Assembly: GCF_030316855.1 (NCBI RefSeq)
Contig: NZ_JASZYR010000003.1
Span: 1-64,000, forward strand
Reading direction: 5' to 3'
From: Variovorax sp. J22P240
GTDB taxonomy: Bacteria > Pseudomonadota > Gammaproteobacteria > Burkholderiales > Burkholderiaceae_C
Length of the DNA: 64,000 nucleotides
A program made the position numbers and the translations under genes. Below, in pieces: positions 39,066 through 49,008 of the stretch (positions are counted from its first letter, which is position 1; the number at the start of each line of letters is the position of its first letter). Below the pieces are notes generated by a model. It worked only from the letters and a program-made list of their open reading frames with translations, was not told the DNA's origin and made no database searches.

Positions 39066-40574
39066 TCAGGTCCAGCCGAGCCAGCGCCAATAGGTCACCG
39101 CGAACACCAGCATCAGCAGGTATCCGACCACCGTGACGGGAACGCCCACGCGCGCAAACTGCTTGCCATTGAATGTCTCGGTGCCCAGGCACACCATGTT
39201 CTGCGGGGCATTGATCGGCAGGATGAAGCCGAAACTGACGGTAAAGCCGAGCAACATCGTCATGCCGACCTTGTTGAAGTCGCCGGGCAGTGTCTGCAGC
39301 ACGGAAATCAAGATGGGCAGGAGCGCCGCAGTGAGCGCGGTCGCGCTGGCGAAGCCCAGGTGGATCAGGATCAGGAACGCGGCCAGCACGGCGAACACCG
39401 CCACCGGCCCCTGCGTGGCCAAGCCGGAGTGCGCAACGACGAAGGCGCCCAGCCACTGGCCGGCTTGCGTCGTGAGCAACGCGGTCCCGAGGCTGATGCC
39501 CACGCCGAAGACGATCAGCGTGCCCCAGGGGATGCGCCCCTGGAGCGTCTTCCAGTCCATCACGCCGAGCCGCGGCAGCATGAGCACCACGAGGCCGACG
39601 TAAGTGATGGTGGCCGTGTCGATGTCGTGCAGCTTGCCCTCGGTGGACCAGAACAGCAGCAGGGCGATCGACACCGCGGCCAACCGCTTCTGCGGACCGG
39701 TCATCGGACCCAGCGCGCTCAGTTCGCGCTGCACCGCTTCCTTGCCGCCGGCGATCGCTTCCGCCTCGGGCGGCAGCAGCCAGCGCACGAGGAAGTACAG
39801 CACGATCGACATCACGACGGCCCAGGGCGCGCCGGCGATCAGCCACTGGATCCAGCTGACGCGCTCGCCCAGCAGTTTGTCCATGAAGCCCACGGTCAGG
39901 AGGTTCTGCGCGGCGGCGGTCTGTATGCCGACGTTCCAGACGCTGGTGGCCATCGCCACGGTGATCATGATGCCAGCGGCGATGTTCGAGCGGCGATCGA
40001 CGCCGAAAGCCAGGATGACGCCCATCATGATCGGGACCACGCAGGCGCTGCGTGCTGTCGCGCTCGGCACCACGAGCGACAGGACGATCGTGACCGCGAT
40101 GCTGCCGATCAGGATGCGCCGCGTGCTGGTGCCGATGGTGGAGAGCGTGACCAGCGCGATGCGCCGGTCGAGCCCGGTGATGGTCATGGCGGCGGCGATG
40201 CACAGCGCGGCCCCCACCAGCGCCAGCGCCGTGCTGGAGAACCCGGCAAGCGCCATGCCCAGGGCCGCCCCCGTGCCGTAGGTGGCGGAGGGGTCGCTCA
40301 CCTTGGGCGCAAGTCCGATCAGCGCGGCGATCAGCGAAGTGATCATGATGGCGCTGGCCTCGTAGCTCACCGCTTCGCTGATCCAGACGATCACTGCGAA
40401 GACGAGGATGGCCAGCATGCGATGCCCGGCGACCGGCAGGCCCTCGGGGAGGGGCAGGGCCAGCACCCCGAGCATCGCCGCCGCGGCGATGTAGAGGCCC
40501 CACGGAACGGGCTTGCGTGGCGCCTCGACAGCCTTGGCTTGCGGGAGCGCAGGTTCGTTCGTACCAAGGCTCAT
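39066..40574 (-). CDS. SLC13/DASS-family dicarboxylate permease
   Basis: This 502-residue sodium- or proton-coupled anion permease has 11-12 helices. SLC13 features include AILVFAVIVWISEAVSYEASAIMITSLIAALIG, SLVVPSATARSACVVPIMMG (first hairpin motif) and GFTVSFGFILPINAPQNMVCLGT (second). I chose the ATG at 40572-40574, with GGAAGG 6-12 bases upstream; the longer frame to 40616 has no support. It has no RCK domains, unlike the SLC13 protein at 16.7 kb. It is coupled to the Ldh2-type dehydrogenase downstream, suggesting a hydroxy-dicarboxylate substrate. Confidence 0.88.
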   Translation of the reverse strand: MSLGTNEPALPQAKAVEAPRKPVPWGLYIAAAAMLGVLALPLPEGLPVAGHRMLAILVFAVIVWISEAVSYEASAIMITSLIAALIGLAPKVSDPSATYGTGAALGMALAGFSSTALALVGAALCIAAAMTITGLDRRIALVTLSTIGTSTRRILIGSIAVTIVLSLVVPSATARSACVVPIMMGVILAFGVDRRSNIAAGIMITVAMATSVWNVGIQTAAAQNLLTVGFMDKLLGERVSWIQWLIAGAPWAVVMSIVLYFLVRWLLPPEAEAIAGGKEAVQRELSALGPMTGPQKRLAAVSIALLLFWSTEGKLHDIDTATITYVGLVVLMLPRLGVMDWKTLQGRIPWGTLIVFGVGISLGTALLTTQAGQWLGAFVVAHSGLATQGPVAVFAVLAAFLILIHLGFASATALTAALLPILISVLQTLPGDFNKVGMTMLLGFTVSFGFILPINAPQNMVCLGTETFNGKQFARVGVPVTVVGYLLMLVFAVTYWRWLGWT

Positions 40575-40666
40575 GGAGTGCCTTCCGTTGGTGCAAGGCA
40601 TCCAACCTAAGGTCAAATCGCCAGGCCGTCAAATGGCCGTAGGGGCACTGCCTTGCGCCCCCTCCC

Positions 40667-42718
40667 TCACCGCGGCATCAACTGATAGAAATCAAACCCG
40701 TTGCTGCGCCCGCCCAGGCAACCCGCCAGCGTGTCCTCCACTTCCCGCCACAGCGCCAGCCGGTTGCGCCACTTGCGCACGCTGTGGCCCTCGTCCGCGA
40801 AAGTCATGTACTGCACGGGCCGGCCGAGGCGCCGCAGCTCGGCCACCACGTCGTCGGAATCCTGGCGCAGCACGCGGACGTCGTTGCTGCCGTGGATGAC
40901 CAGCAGCGGCGCCGTGATGCGGTCGATCTGCGAGATCGGCGAGTTGGCGAGCATCTCCGCGCGCTCGGCGGGCTTCTCCACGTCGCCGAAGGTCATCGCG
41001 AAGTAGTGCCGGTTGCGCCAGAACGGCGGCCAGTTCTCGATCACGCGGGGCCAGTTGGCGACACCCACCACATCGATGCCGCAGCGGTAGTCGTGCCGCT
41101 TCTGGATCAACTGCGCCAGCACCGAGAAGCCGCCGAAGCTGGCACCGAAGACGGCCATGCGCTTCGGGTCGGCAATGCCCTGGTCGATGGCCCATTGCGC
41201 GGCCTCGGCGATGTCGCTCTGCATGCGCCGGTTGTATTCATGCGCGCCCGCCAGCATGAAGGCGCGGCCGTAGCCGGTCGAACCGCGGTAGTTGACGTGG
41301 AGCACCGCGTAGCCGCGATTGGCGAGCATCTGCGTGTTCGTGAAGCCGGCCGCCTGCCAGCGGTCGCGCCCCCATGGGCCGCCATGGATGTCGATGACCA
41401 GTGGCGCCGGCCCCTTCACGCCGCGCGGACGCACCACGTAGCCGTGCACCGTGAGCCCGTCCGACGCCTTGAAGGAGAACGGTTCCACAGGCGAGAAGAG
41501 GCCGGGGTCGGGCTTGCGCGGAGGGGTCAGACGGCTGAGTTGCTGCGTGTCGCGGTCGAGCAGCATCTCGACGCCTTCGTCCCCGGTCACGGCGCGCAGC
41601 ACCATCCGCCGCGAATCCTCGGCCACGCTCGAAGGCCGGGTGAGCACGGGCTCGCTGTCGAGCCAGCCACGGCCGCGCGCGGTCTGCACCGCCTGGGCCA
41701 CGTCGGCGCCGAGCGCGGCATCGAGGTAGACGAAGCGCGGCAGGCCCGGCTCGATGCCGTAGGCGTAGGGAGCGCCCTGCCTCGGCGGGTAGTGCGCTGA
41801 GTCGAGATCGACCTCGCCGTCCTCGGCCAGCACGCGCTCGCTGCCGCCGGCCAGGTCGATCTCCACCAGCGCGGCCTTGTCACGGCCGATGTTGGTCATG
41901 GCCCAGACCTTGCCGCTGCCCAGGTCGATGCGGTGCGGCCAGAAGAAATCGAAGGCCTTCACGGTCCGCAGCAGGCGCCAGCTGCCGTCGGGATTCTTCA
42001 GCTCGATCGCCACGTCGGAACCGTCGGCGCTGCCGAGCTGGCGCGTGCGGCCGGCGAGTTGGTCGTCGGTGCCGATCATCCAGGCCAGCACGCGACCGTC
42101 ACCCTCGCTGCGCGCAACTTCGCGCACGGTGCGCGTCGCGGCGTCACCCTCGAACAGGTCCATGCTCGCGCGGTCGCGCCGGTTGGTCGTGAAGAAGAAG
42201 CGCGTGCTGCCCGCCGCCCCTCGCGCGACGTAAGTCGAACGCACGCCGGGCCAGGGCGTCACCGCCCAGGGCCTGGCGTCCGGCTGTTCGCTGTCGACCA
42301 CGAAGAGCTGGGTGTTCTCGTCGCCGCTGAAGTCCTTGATGTAGGCAACATGCCGGCTGTCCGCCAGCCATGAATAGGTGGGGCCGGACACGAAGGGGCG
42401 TGCGAGGGTGCCGGTCGCGAAGGTCTTGACGCCACGGCCGGCGGTGTCGGCAGCGTCAGCCGTGGGGCGTACCCCGAGCCCGATGTCGGTGCCCACGACC
42501 TGCACCCAGAGCAGTTTCTTCGCATCGGGCGACAGCGCATGGCCGTCGACGTAGTCCACGTTCGCGACGAAGCGCCGCAGCGGCACCAGGGGCGGCAATG
42601 CGCCCTCCTTCTGCGCCGCGACCAGCGCGGGATCGGTGGGGGCCGTGGCACAGGCGCCAAGCGCCAGCACAGCCGACAAGGCCGCCGCAGCGGCCATCCA
42701 ACGCGATGCCAAGCGCAT
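40667..42718 (-). CDS. S9-family (prolyl oligopeptidase-type) peptidase lipoprotein
   Basis: This 683-residue serine peptidase has an N-terminal lipoprotein signal (LSAVLALGACATAP, Cys about residue 23). A beta-propeller follows at about 40-430 and an alpha/beta-hydrolase domain at about 435-680. The nucleophile Ser is about residue 527 in GASFGGFS, Asp in HGSNDVRV and His in ADEGHSVRK, with HGGPWGRDRW as the oxyanion segment. This is the S9C acylaminoacyl/dipeptidyl type, likely anchored in the periplasm. I chose the ATG at 42716-42718 because GAGGGAGA lies 8 bases upstream. It is divergent from a response regulator. Confidence 0.92.
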   Translation of the reverse strand: MRLASRWMAAAAALSAVLALGACATAPTDPALVAAQKEGALPPLVPLRRFVANVDYVDGHALSPDAKKLLWVQVVGTDIGLGVRPTADAADTAGRGVKTFATGTLARPFVSGPTYSWLADSRHVAYIKDFSGDENTQLFVVDSEQPDARPWAVTPWPGVRSTYVARGAAGSTRFFFTTNRRDRASMDLFEGDAATRTVREVARSEGDGRVLAWMIGTDDQLAGRTRQLGSADGSDVAIELKNPDGSWRLLRTVKAFDFFWPHRIDLGSGKVWAMTNIGRDKAALVEIDLAGGSERVLAEDGEVDLDSAHYPPRQGAPYAYGIEPGLPRFVYLDAALGADVAQAVQTARGRGWLDSEPVLTRPSSVAEDSRRMVLRAVTGDEGVEMLLDRDTQQLSRLTPPRKPDPGLFSPVEPFSFKASDGLTVHGYVVRPRGVKGPAPLVIDIHGGPWGRDRWQAAGFTNTQMLANRGYAVLHVNYRGSTGYGRAFMLAGAHEYNRRMQSDIAEAAQWAIDQGIADPKRMAVFGASFGGFSVLAQLIQKRHDYRCGIDVVGVANWPRVIENWPPFWRNRHYFAMTFGDVEKPAERAEMLANSPISQIDRITAPLLVIHGSNDVRVLRQDSDDVVAELRRLGRPVQYMTFADEGHSVRKWRNRLALWREVEDTLAGCLGGRSNGFDFYQLMPR

Positions 42719-42795
42719 GACTGTCTCCCTCTTCAAGTCGGTGTTGTTCCGGAAATTGTGAGGGAGGCAACCTTGGGCAAAGCCAAAGGTTGGCC

Positions 42796-43467
42796 ATGCA
42801 CAATCGCCGCGTGCACATTCTGCTGATCGAAGACGACCTCGACTTGGGCCGCGCCTTGCAGGCCGCGCTGAAGGTCGACGGGCTCAGCAGCGAATGGCGC
42901 CGACGGGCCGCCGACGCTCCACGCGTGCTCGACGGCAGCGTGTTCGATTGCGTGCTGCTCGACCTCTCCTTGCCAGACGGCAGCGGGTTCGACCTGTTGA
43001 AGCGCTGGCGGCGCGAGGGGTCGCTGCTGCCAGTGATCGTGATCACCGCACGCTCCGCGGTCGAGGACCGGCTGGCCGGGCTCGATGGCGGCGCCGACGA
43101 TTTCGTCATCAAGCCCTTTGCCACGGTGGAGCTGATCTCGCGCATCCGCGCCGTGCTGCGCCGGTCCGCGCGGCAGGCCAGCGAAATCTGGAGCCTCGGC
43201 GCGCTGGCGATCGAGCCGCGGCGGCACCGGGCCTCGCTCCACGGCGCGCCGCTGGAGCTGTCGCCGCGCGAATTCCGCCTGCTGCTGGAACTGGCACGCG
43301 AGCCGGGCGCGGTGGTCGCCAAGGGCGTGCTGGCGAAGAAGCTCGAACCCCTCGGCGAGCCGCTGGACTTTGCCGCGATCGAGGTACATGTGTCGAACCT
43401 GCGCCGCAAGATCGGCGGCGAGCGGGTGCACACGGTGCGCGGCGTGGGCTACATGCTCGCGTCATGA
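42796..43467 (+). CDS. OmpR-family response regulator without adjacent kinase
   Basis: This 223-residue regulator has its receiver at 1-118, with acidic pair D13/D14 after E12, phospho-acceptor D56 (CVLLDLSLPDG), Thr in VITARS and Lys in FVIKPF. A winged helix is at about 128-220 (LELSPREFRLLLELARE, AIEVHVSNLRRKIG, VRGVGYMLAS). In most operons of this QseB/TctD-like type a histidine kinase follows. Here the stop overlaps the start of a GNAT gene instead (ATGA at 43464-43467). The kinase is therefore elsewhere or absent. The divergent S9 peptidase gene may be a target. Confidence 0.91.
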   Translation: MHNRRVHILLIEDDLDLGRALQAALKVDGLSSEWRRRAADAPRVLDGSVFDCVLLDLSLPDGSGFDLLKRWRREGSLLPVIVITARSAVEDRLAGLDGGADDFVIKPFATVELISRIRAVLRRSARQASEIWSLGALAIEPRRHRASLHGAPLELSPREFRLLLELAREPGAVVAKGVLAKKLEPLGEPLDFAAIEVHVSNLRRKIGGERVHTVRGVGYMLAS

Positions 43468-44558
43468 AAGAGATGCCGCACCAGCCGATCGACATCGTCC
43501 CCTTCGACCCCCATCACGCGACGGCCGCGCAATGGGCGGCGTACCACGCGTACCGGAGGATCCGCGCCGAGGAGGACATCCCCGGTGAGCCGATCCTGGG
43601 CGACGCCGATTTCGAGCATCAGCTGCGCCGACGTCGGCCGACGGACGAATCGCGCAGGGTGATCGCGCTGCACGGCGACCGGGTGGTCGGCAACCTGCTG
43701 CTCGAATTCCGCCGCGCAGGAACGCCCGACTACGAAAGCTTCGCGCCCTTCGTCTTCGCCGGTGGGGGCGTGATGCAAGCGTACCGCCGACAGGGCATCG
43801 CCACTGCCTTGCTCGGCGCGTTGCTGGCCTTCATGCAGGAGCACGGCAAGACCACGGCGACACTCGGTGCCCCTGCCCCTGAAGCCAACGCATTCCTGCA
43901 GGCGATGGGTGCCACGGAAAAGCACCGGGCGGTCGAGAATCGCCTCCCGCTCGACGGACTGGACTGGGACGCGCTCGACCGCTGGCAGGCCGACGCGACC
44001 TCAGCGTCGGGCGCGCGCCTGCGCTGGGAGATCCACGCCGGGCGAGTACCGCTCGACCGCCTCGAGAGCCTGATGGCGCCGTTCACCGTGCTCATCGGCG
44101 ACATGCCGTTGGGCGCGCTCGACCTGCCGGCCATCCGCTACGAACTGCCGGCACATAGGAGCTGGTACGAGGAAATGGATCGCAGCGGTGGAGAGCATCT
44201 GGTGGTGATGCTGCTCGACGGCGATGAAGTGGCTGCCGTCTGCAATGCCCACTGGGAGAAGCGCTTTCCGGACCGCGTGTTCCAGGCCCTCACTGCCGTG
44301 GCGCGCCCCTGGCGTGGCAAGGGTCTCGCCAAGGGCGTGAAGGCTGCGATGCTGAAGCTGGTGCGCGAGCGTCATCCGGAGGTCCGGATGATCGTGACGC
44401 ACAACGCCGAAGTGAATGCGCCGATGCTGTCGATCAACCACCGGCTCGGCTTCGCGGTCTACCGCCAGACCGTCAGCTACCAGATCGACCGCGAGAGCCT
44501 GCGGACGCGGCTCGGCGAGCCGCGCGGGGTCAGGCTGCCGCCAGCACCGTCCCGCTGA
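43464..44558 (+). CDS. Tandem GNAT-family N-acetyltransferase
   Basis: This 364-residue protein has two GNAT domains. The first (about 10-160) has the acetyl-CoA pyrophosphate loop in GGGVMQAYRRQGIATALLGALLAFM. The second (about 200-350) has ALTAVARPWRGKGLAKGVKAAMLKLVRERHPEVRMIVTHNAEVNAPMLSINHRLGF, in which NxxMxxINxxLGF is typical of mycothiol synthase-like and aminoglycoside-type GNATs. The substrate is unknown. Its start overlaps the regulator stop, so the two are made together. The last 29 bp overlap the end of fahA on the other strand. Confidence 0.87.
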   Translation: MKEMPHQPIDIVPFDPHHATAAQWAAYHAYRRIRAEEDIPGEPILGDADFEHQLRRRRPTDESRRVIALHGDRVVGNLLLEFRRAGTPDYESFAPFVFAGGGVMQAYRRQGIATALLGALLAFMQEHGKTTATLGAPAPEANAFLQAMGATEKHRAVENRLPLDGLDWDALDRWQADATSASGARLRWEIHAGRVPLDRLESLMAPFTVLIGDMPLGALDLPAIRYELPAHRSWYEEMDRSGGEHLVVMLLDGDEVAAVCNAHWEKRFPDRVFQALTAVARPWRGKGLAKGVKAAMLKLVRERHPEVRMIVTHNAEVNAPMLSINHRLGFAVYRQTVSYQIDRESLRTRLGEPRGVRLPPAPSR

Positions 44559-45804
44559 CTTCCCCCAGGCCGATGCGCACGGCGCCTGCGCGTTCGCAGT
44601 AGCCGCGCAGGCTCAGGGTGTCGCCGTCTTCGAGGAAGGTGCGGCGCTCGCCGTTGGGCAGCGTGATCGGGTGCTTGCCGCCCAGGGTGAGTTCGAGCAG
44701 CGAGCCGGCTTCGTCGGGTTTCGGGCCCGACAGGGTGCCGGAACCGAGCAGGTCGCCCGGCTGCAGATTGCAGCCGTTCACGGTGTGGTGCGTGACGAGT
44801 TGCGCGGCGGTCCAGTAGGCGGCTTGCGTGGTGTTGCCGCGCGTGAGCCGCACGGCGCCCTCGCCGGCTTCGCGCATCTTCGCGGTCTGCAGCCAGACTT
44901 CCAACGTGATGTCGAGCGCGCCTGCTTCGCTGTTGGCGGGCGAGTCGAGGTAGGGCAGGGGCCGGGGGTCGCCGGCCGGTCGCTCGAACCCCGCGCGGAA
45001 GGGCGCGAGCGCTTCCATCGTCACGATCCAGGGCGACAGCGTGCTCGCGAAGCTCTTCGACAGGAAGGGTCCGAGCGGCTGGTACTCCCAGGCCTGCAAG
45101 TCGCGCGCGGACCAGTCATTGAGCAGCGTCACGCCGAACAGGTGCTGTTCGGCGTTGGCGATGGCGATCGGCTCTCCGAGCGCATTGCCCTGGCCGACGA
45201 CGAAGCCCAGCTCCAGCTCATAGTCGAGCCGCTTGGAAGGGCCGAAGCTCGGCGCCTCCGCATCGGGCGCCTTGGTCTGGCCCTGCGGGCGCTTGAAGCG
45301 CTGGCCGCTCACGCGGATCGACGACGCACGGCCGTGATAGCCGATGGGCACCCACTTGTAGTTGGGCATCAGCGGCTGGTCCGGGCGGAACAGCTTGCCG
45401 ACCGTGGTGGCGTGGTGGATGCCGGTGTAGAAGTCGGTGTAGTCGCCGATGCGGCAGGGCACAGTGAGCTCGACGGCCGACTGCGCGAGCAGGGCCTTGC
45501 TCCACGCCGCCTGCTTCGCGCTGCCTTCACGCAGGCCTTCGGAAAGGGCAGCGCGCAGTGCCTGCCGCTCGGTGGCGTCTTGCGCCAGCAGCACGTTCAT
45601 GTCATCGGTGTCCACGAGCCCCGCGGCCTTCAGGTCGAGCACCTGGTCGCCGATCGCGACACCGATGCGGAAGCCTTCGCTGCTTCGGGCCGGCCGGAAG
45701 CGCCCGAACGGCAGGTTCTGGATCGGAAAGTCGCAGCCGGCCTCGTTGGCCGAGGCCACCCAGCTGCGCAGCTTCGGGTCGTGGGTTGCGTTCAATGTGT
45801 TCAT
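44530..45804 (-). CDS. fahA: Fumarylacetoacetase
   Basis: This 424-residue enzyme catalyses the last step of homogentisate degradation, cleaving fumarylacetoacetate to fumarate and acetoacetate. The catalytic and metal motifs are [73 protein letters not shown] and [17 protein letters not shown]. It has the full-length family form with an N-terminal SH3-like domain, unlike the short FAH-type protein at 34.6 kb. Its ATG overlaps the hmgA stop (ATGA at 45801-45804). Confidence 0.97.
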   Translation of the reverse strand: MNTLNATHDPKLRSWVASANEAGCDFPIQNLPFGRFRPARSSEGFRIGVAIGDQVLDLKAAGLVDTDDMNVLLAQDATERQALRAALSEGLREGSAKQAAWSKALLAQSAVELTVPCRIGDYTDFYTGIHHATTVGKLFRPDQPLMPNYKWVPIGYHGRASSIRVSGQRFKRPQGQTKAPDAEAPSFGPSKRLDYELELGFVVGQGNALGEPIAIANAEQHLFGVTLLNDWSARDLQAWEYQPLGPFLSKSFASTLSPWIVTMEALAPFRAGFERPAGDPRPLPYLDSPANSEAGALDITLEVWLQTAKMREAGEGAVRLTRGNTTQAAYWTAAQLVTHHTVNGCNLQPGDLLGSGTLSGPKPDEAGSLLELTLGGKHPITLPNGERRTFLEDGDTLSLRGYCERAGAVRIGLGEVSGTVLAAA

Positions 45805-47102
45805 GGCTTGTATTGATCCTTGAGGCCGGCCCAGCAGTCGGCGTAGTCCTGGTCGAGCGCGGGGCTTTGCATCGCGAACTCGGTGGGAATGAAGCGGTAG
45901 CGGCTCTCGAACATGAAGGCCAGCGTGTTGTCGAGCTTCTGCGGCTTGAGGTCGCTGTGGCTCGCTCTCTCGAAGGCTTCCTCGTCGGGGCCGTGCGGCA
46001 CCATGCAGTTGTGCAGGCTCGCGCCGCCCGGCTTGAAGCCGCCGGGCTTGGCGTCGTACTCGCCGTAGACCAGGCCCATGAACTCGCTCATGAGGTTGCG
46101 GTGGTACCAGGGCGGACGGAAGGTGTCCTCCATCACCAGCCAGCGCGGCGGGAAGATCACGAAGTCGCAGTTGGCCGTGCCGGGCGTGTCGCTCGGCGAG
46201 GTGAGCACGGTGAAGATCGACGGGTCCGGATGGTCGAAGCTGATCGATCCGATGGTCATGAAGTGCGCCGTGTCGTACTTCACCGGCGAGAGGTTGCCGT
46301 GCCATGCGACGACGTTGAAGGGCGATTGCCTCGTCGGCGCGGACCAGAAGCGCCCGCCCGATTTCTTGACCAGTTCGTAGCCGACGCTCGCATCCTCGAA
46401 GGCGGCGACCGGGGCCTGGAAATCACGCGCGTTGGCGAGGCCGTTCGAGCCGATCGGGCCCAACTCGGGCAGACGGAACTGCGCGCCGTAGTTCTCGCAG
46501 AGGTAGCCGCGCGACAAGCCGTCGGGCAGCGCGACCTTGAACACAACGCCACGCGGCACCAGCGCGATCTCGCCGGGCTTGACTTCGAGCACGCCCATCT
46601 CGGTGGTGATGACCAGCCGGCCTTGCTGCGGCACGAAGAGCATCTCGCCATCGGCATTGACGAGGGCGCGGCGCTCCATCGAGCGGCTCGCGAGATAGAC
46701 GTGCGCGGCGATCCCGGTTTGCGCTTCGGCATCGCCATTGGCGGCCAGCGTGTGGACGCCGTCGATGAAATCGACGTCCGCCTTGTCCAGCGGAATCGGT
46801 GCCCAGCGCAGCGGCTCGGGCGGCAGCGCGATCTCGCGGTTCGCGCCCGTCGTCCATTGCGCCTGCGCGTACGGCTTGTAGCGGCCGGACACCACGGAGG
46901 GCTGGCGGCGGTACATCCACGTGCGCCGGTTCTCGTGACGCGGCGCGGTGAAGGCGGTGCCCGAGATCAGTTCCGGATACAGGTCGAAGGGCGCGCGCTG
47001 CGGGCTGTTGCGGCCCTGCGGCAAGGCGCCGGGGACGGCCTCGGTGGCGTATTCGTTGCCGAAGCCGCTCTGGTAGCGGAGATCGGCGGATGCTTGGGTC
47101 AT
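45801..47102 (-). CDS. hmgA: Homogentisate 1,2-dioxygenase
   Basis: This 433-residue Fe(II) dioxygenase opens homogentisate to maleylacetoacetate. Family motifs are [91 protein letters not shown] and [17 protein letters not shown]; iron-binding His and Glu residues lie in the last two. Length is normal. It is in the middle of an operon led by an MBL-fold gene and a flavin hydroxylase gene, and is coupled to fahA. Confidence 0.97.
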   Translation of the reverse strand: MTQASADLRYQSGFGNEYATEAVPGALPQGRNSPQRAPFDLYPELISGTAFTAPRHENRRTWMYRRQPSVVSGRYKPYAQAQWTTGANREIALPPEPLRWAPIPLDKADVDFIDGVHTLAANGDAEAQTGIAAHVYLASRSMERRALVNADGEMLFVPQQGRLVITTEMGVLEVKPGEIALVPRGVVFKVALPDGLSRGYLCENYGAQFRLPELGPIGSNGLANARDFQAPVAAFEDASVGYELVKKSGGRFWSAPTRQSPFNVVAWHGNLSPVKYDTAHFMTIGSISFDHPDPSIFTVLTSPSDTPGTANCDFVIFPPRWLVMEDTFRPPWYHRNLMSEFMGLVYGEYDAKPGGFKPGGASLHNCMVPHGPDEEAFERASHSDLKPQKLDNTLAFMFESRYRFIPTEFAMQSPALDQDYADCWAGLKDQYKP

Positions 47103-47122
47103 GGTGTCCTCTGCCTTGAAAT

Positions 47123-47314
47123 TCAGCGGGATGGCGCGGAGGCCTCGAAGGCCTGACGCAGAACGGCGGTCGAGCCGATGTGATTGGCCAGCACGAGCAC
47201 GAGGCGCGCGTTGAAGGCGTGGCTCTCTTCGGTCGACAGGCCCTGGTGTGCTTCGATCAGCGCCTCGTAGAAGTCATCGGGCGCGTCCAGGTTCGGTGTG
47301 GTGATCAGTTCCAT
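47123..47314 (-). CDS. DUF2783-domain small protein
   Basis: This 63-residue soluble protein ([31 protein letters not shown]...) matches the DUF2783 type, commonly found between a flavin hydroxylase and hmgA in betaproteobacterial homogentisate operons. [15 protein letters not shown] forms the C-terminal helix. Function is unknown; its position argues for a small accessory or stabilising protein of the hydroxylase. It begins 4 bp after the hydroxylase stop and ends 20 bp before the hmgA start, so it is firmly inside the operon. The short length explains its absence from some annotations. Confidence 0.8.
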   Translation of the reverse strand: MELITTPNLDAPDDFYEALIEAHQGLSTEESHAFNARLVLVLANHIGSTAVLRQAFEASAPSR

Positions 47315-47318
47315 GGCT

Positions 47319-49004
47319 CTATGCCTTTGCCATCGCACGGTCACGCGCCGCGCGCACGGCCTGGGGGGTGGGGTTCCGCCAGCGTGCGCACACGTGCTGG
47401 TCGGGGCGCAGCAGATAGACGGTGCCGGGTTGCGCGTCGTAACGGTGCGCCGCCAGTTCGCCCTCGCCGGTGGCCGCCACTCGCACGATGTGCAGGGGCA
47501 GGTCGGCTTGCGCGAGCACACGCAGGCTTTGTTCCGTCACCTCGCCTTCGCCGAAGACAAGCGCCGTGAAGCGCGTTCTGGCCTCGGAGGGCGACGCGGG
47601 ACACAGCTCGCGCAGCAGCCAGCCCGTGCCGCCATCGGCGCACACGATCGGCGCATCGGCGGCCGGCGCGCCGGGCACCATCGGCCCGACGAAGGCATCG
47701 ACGTCGGGCGTGTTCAGCGGCGAGCCGCGCAGGGTGGTCGGAACCGACAAGCGCCCGCTGTTCACCAGCGCGCGCGCAAAGGCATGGCGCTTGGAAAGCT
47801 CCAGCACCGCATCGCGGAACAACCGGCTGACCTCGCTCTTGGGCGTGATGAAGTCGGTCGCGCGGGTCGAGTTGCGGATGTTCTCGTCGGCCGCGTATTC
47901 ACGCTCGCTCGCGTAGCTGTCGAGCAGCGCGTCGGGCGCTTCGCGCTGGAGCACCGCGGCGACCTTCCATGCCAGGTTGTCGGCGTCCTGCACGCCGGAG
48001 TTCGCGCCGCGCGCGCCGAAGGGCGAGACGCCGTGCGCGGAGTCGCCCGCGAACAGCACACGCCCGTGGCGGAAATGCTCCATGCGCTGGCAGGCGAAGG
48101 TGTAGACGCTGGCCCAGCCGATCTGGAACTGGACCTTCTCGTGGCCGATGCTGTCGAGCAGCGCACGCACGCGCGGGATGATGTTCTCGTGCTTGCGCTC
48201 CTCCACCGGGTCGGCATCCCAGCCGAGCTGGAAGTCGACACGCCACATGCCGTCGGCCTGCTTGTGAAGCAGCACACTCTGGCCGGGATGGAAAGGCGGA
48301 TCGAACCAAAAGCGGCGCTCGGTCGGCAGGTCGGCGTCCATGTTCACGTCGGCGATCAGGAAGCGGTCGCGGAACACGCGGCCCTTGGCCTCCTGTCCGA
48401 GCAGCTGACGCAGGTTGGAGCGCGAGCCGTCACAGGCAGCGACGTACTCGCCGGCCAACTGATAGTTGCCTTCCGGCGTTTCGATGGTCAGTAGCGCGTG
48501 GTCCGTGGCCTGTTCGACGCCGATGACCTTGTTGTTCCAGCGCAGGTCGATCAGCGGCAGTTCCGCCGCGCGCTCCGACAGATAGCCTTCGACGTAGTAC
48601 TGCTGCAGGTTGATGAAGGCCGGCCGCTCGTGCCCGGCCTCGGGCAGCAGGTCGAAGCGGTAGACCTGCTCGTCCTTGAAGAACACCTTGCCCACGTGCC
48701 ACGACACGCCTTTGTCGACCATGCGGTCGGCGCAGCCAAGGCGGTCGAAGACCTCCAGCGTGCGCTTGGCGAAGCAGATGGCGCGCGAGCCGGTCGAGAG
48801 CGTGCAGTCGTTGTCGAGCAGCACGACGGGGATCTGCCGCTGCGCGAGGTCGATCGCAAGGGCGAGCCCCACGGGGCCCGCGCCGACGACCACGACGGGA
48901 TGGCGGGCTGGCGATGCGGCGTCCTGGTCCGCGTGCCGGCGGTAGTCGAAGCGCAGCGACTGGTAGTCGATCGGTGCTTCGGCGGTCGTTGCAGAGGCCC
49001 CCAT
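47319..49004 (-). CDS. FAD-dependent aromatic hydroxylase (MhpA/PheA-like)
   Basis: This 561-residue group A flavin monooxygenase has the FAD fold PVVVVGAGPVGLALAIDLAQRQIPVVLLD, a DG motif at AACDGSRSNLRQLLG, and the GD motif VLFAGDSAHGVSPFGARGANSGVQDADNLAWKVA. A C-terminal thioredoxin-like domain (about 430-550) is typical of MhpA/phenol hydroxylase types. Because it is directly upstream of hmgA and fahA, it probably makes homogentisate, for example from 3-hydroxyphenylacetate; the substrate is inference. I chose the ATG at 49002-49004, 4 bp after the MBL stop. Confidence 0.87.
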   Translation of the reverse strand: MGASATTAEAPIDYQSLRFDYRRHADQDAASPARHPVVVVGAGPVGLALAIDLAQRQIPVVLLDNDCTLSTGSRAICFAKRTLEVFDRLGCADRMVDKGVSWHVGKVFFKDEQVYRFDLLPEAGHERPAFINLQQYYVEGYLSERAAELPLIDLRWNNKVIGVEQATDHALLTIETPEGNYQLAGEYVAACDGSRSNLRQLLGQEAKGRVFRDRFLIADVNMDADLPTERRFWFDPPFHPGQSVLLHKQADGMWRVDFQLGWDADPVEERKHENIIPRVRALLDSIGHEKVQFQIGWASVYTFACQRMEHFRHGRVLFAGDSAHGVSPFGARGANSGVQDADNLAWKVAAVLQREAPDALLDSYASEREYAADENIRNSTRATDFITPKSEVSRLFRDAVLELSKRHAFARALVNSGRLSVPTTLRGSPLNTPDVDAFVGPMVPGAPAADAPIVCADGGTGWLLRELCPASPSEARTRFTALVFGEGEVTEQSLRVLAQADLPLHIVRVAATGEGELAAHRYDAQPGTVYLLRPDQHVCARWRNPTPQAVRAARDRAMAKA

Positions 49005-49008
49005 GGCT

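Noticed and set aside
42790..42795. TTG start two codons before the ATG of the second OmpR-type regulator
   Set aside because: The ATG at 42796 gives the normal receiver N-terminus; nothing favours the TTG.
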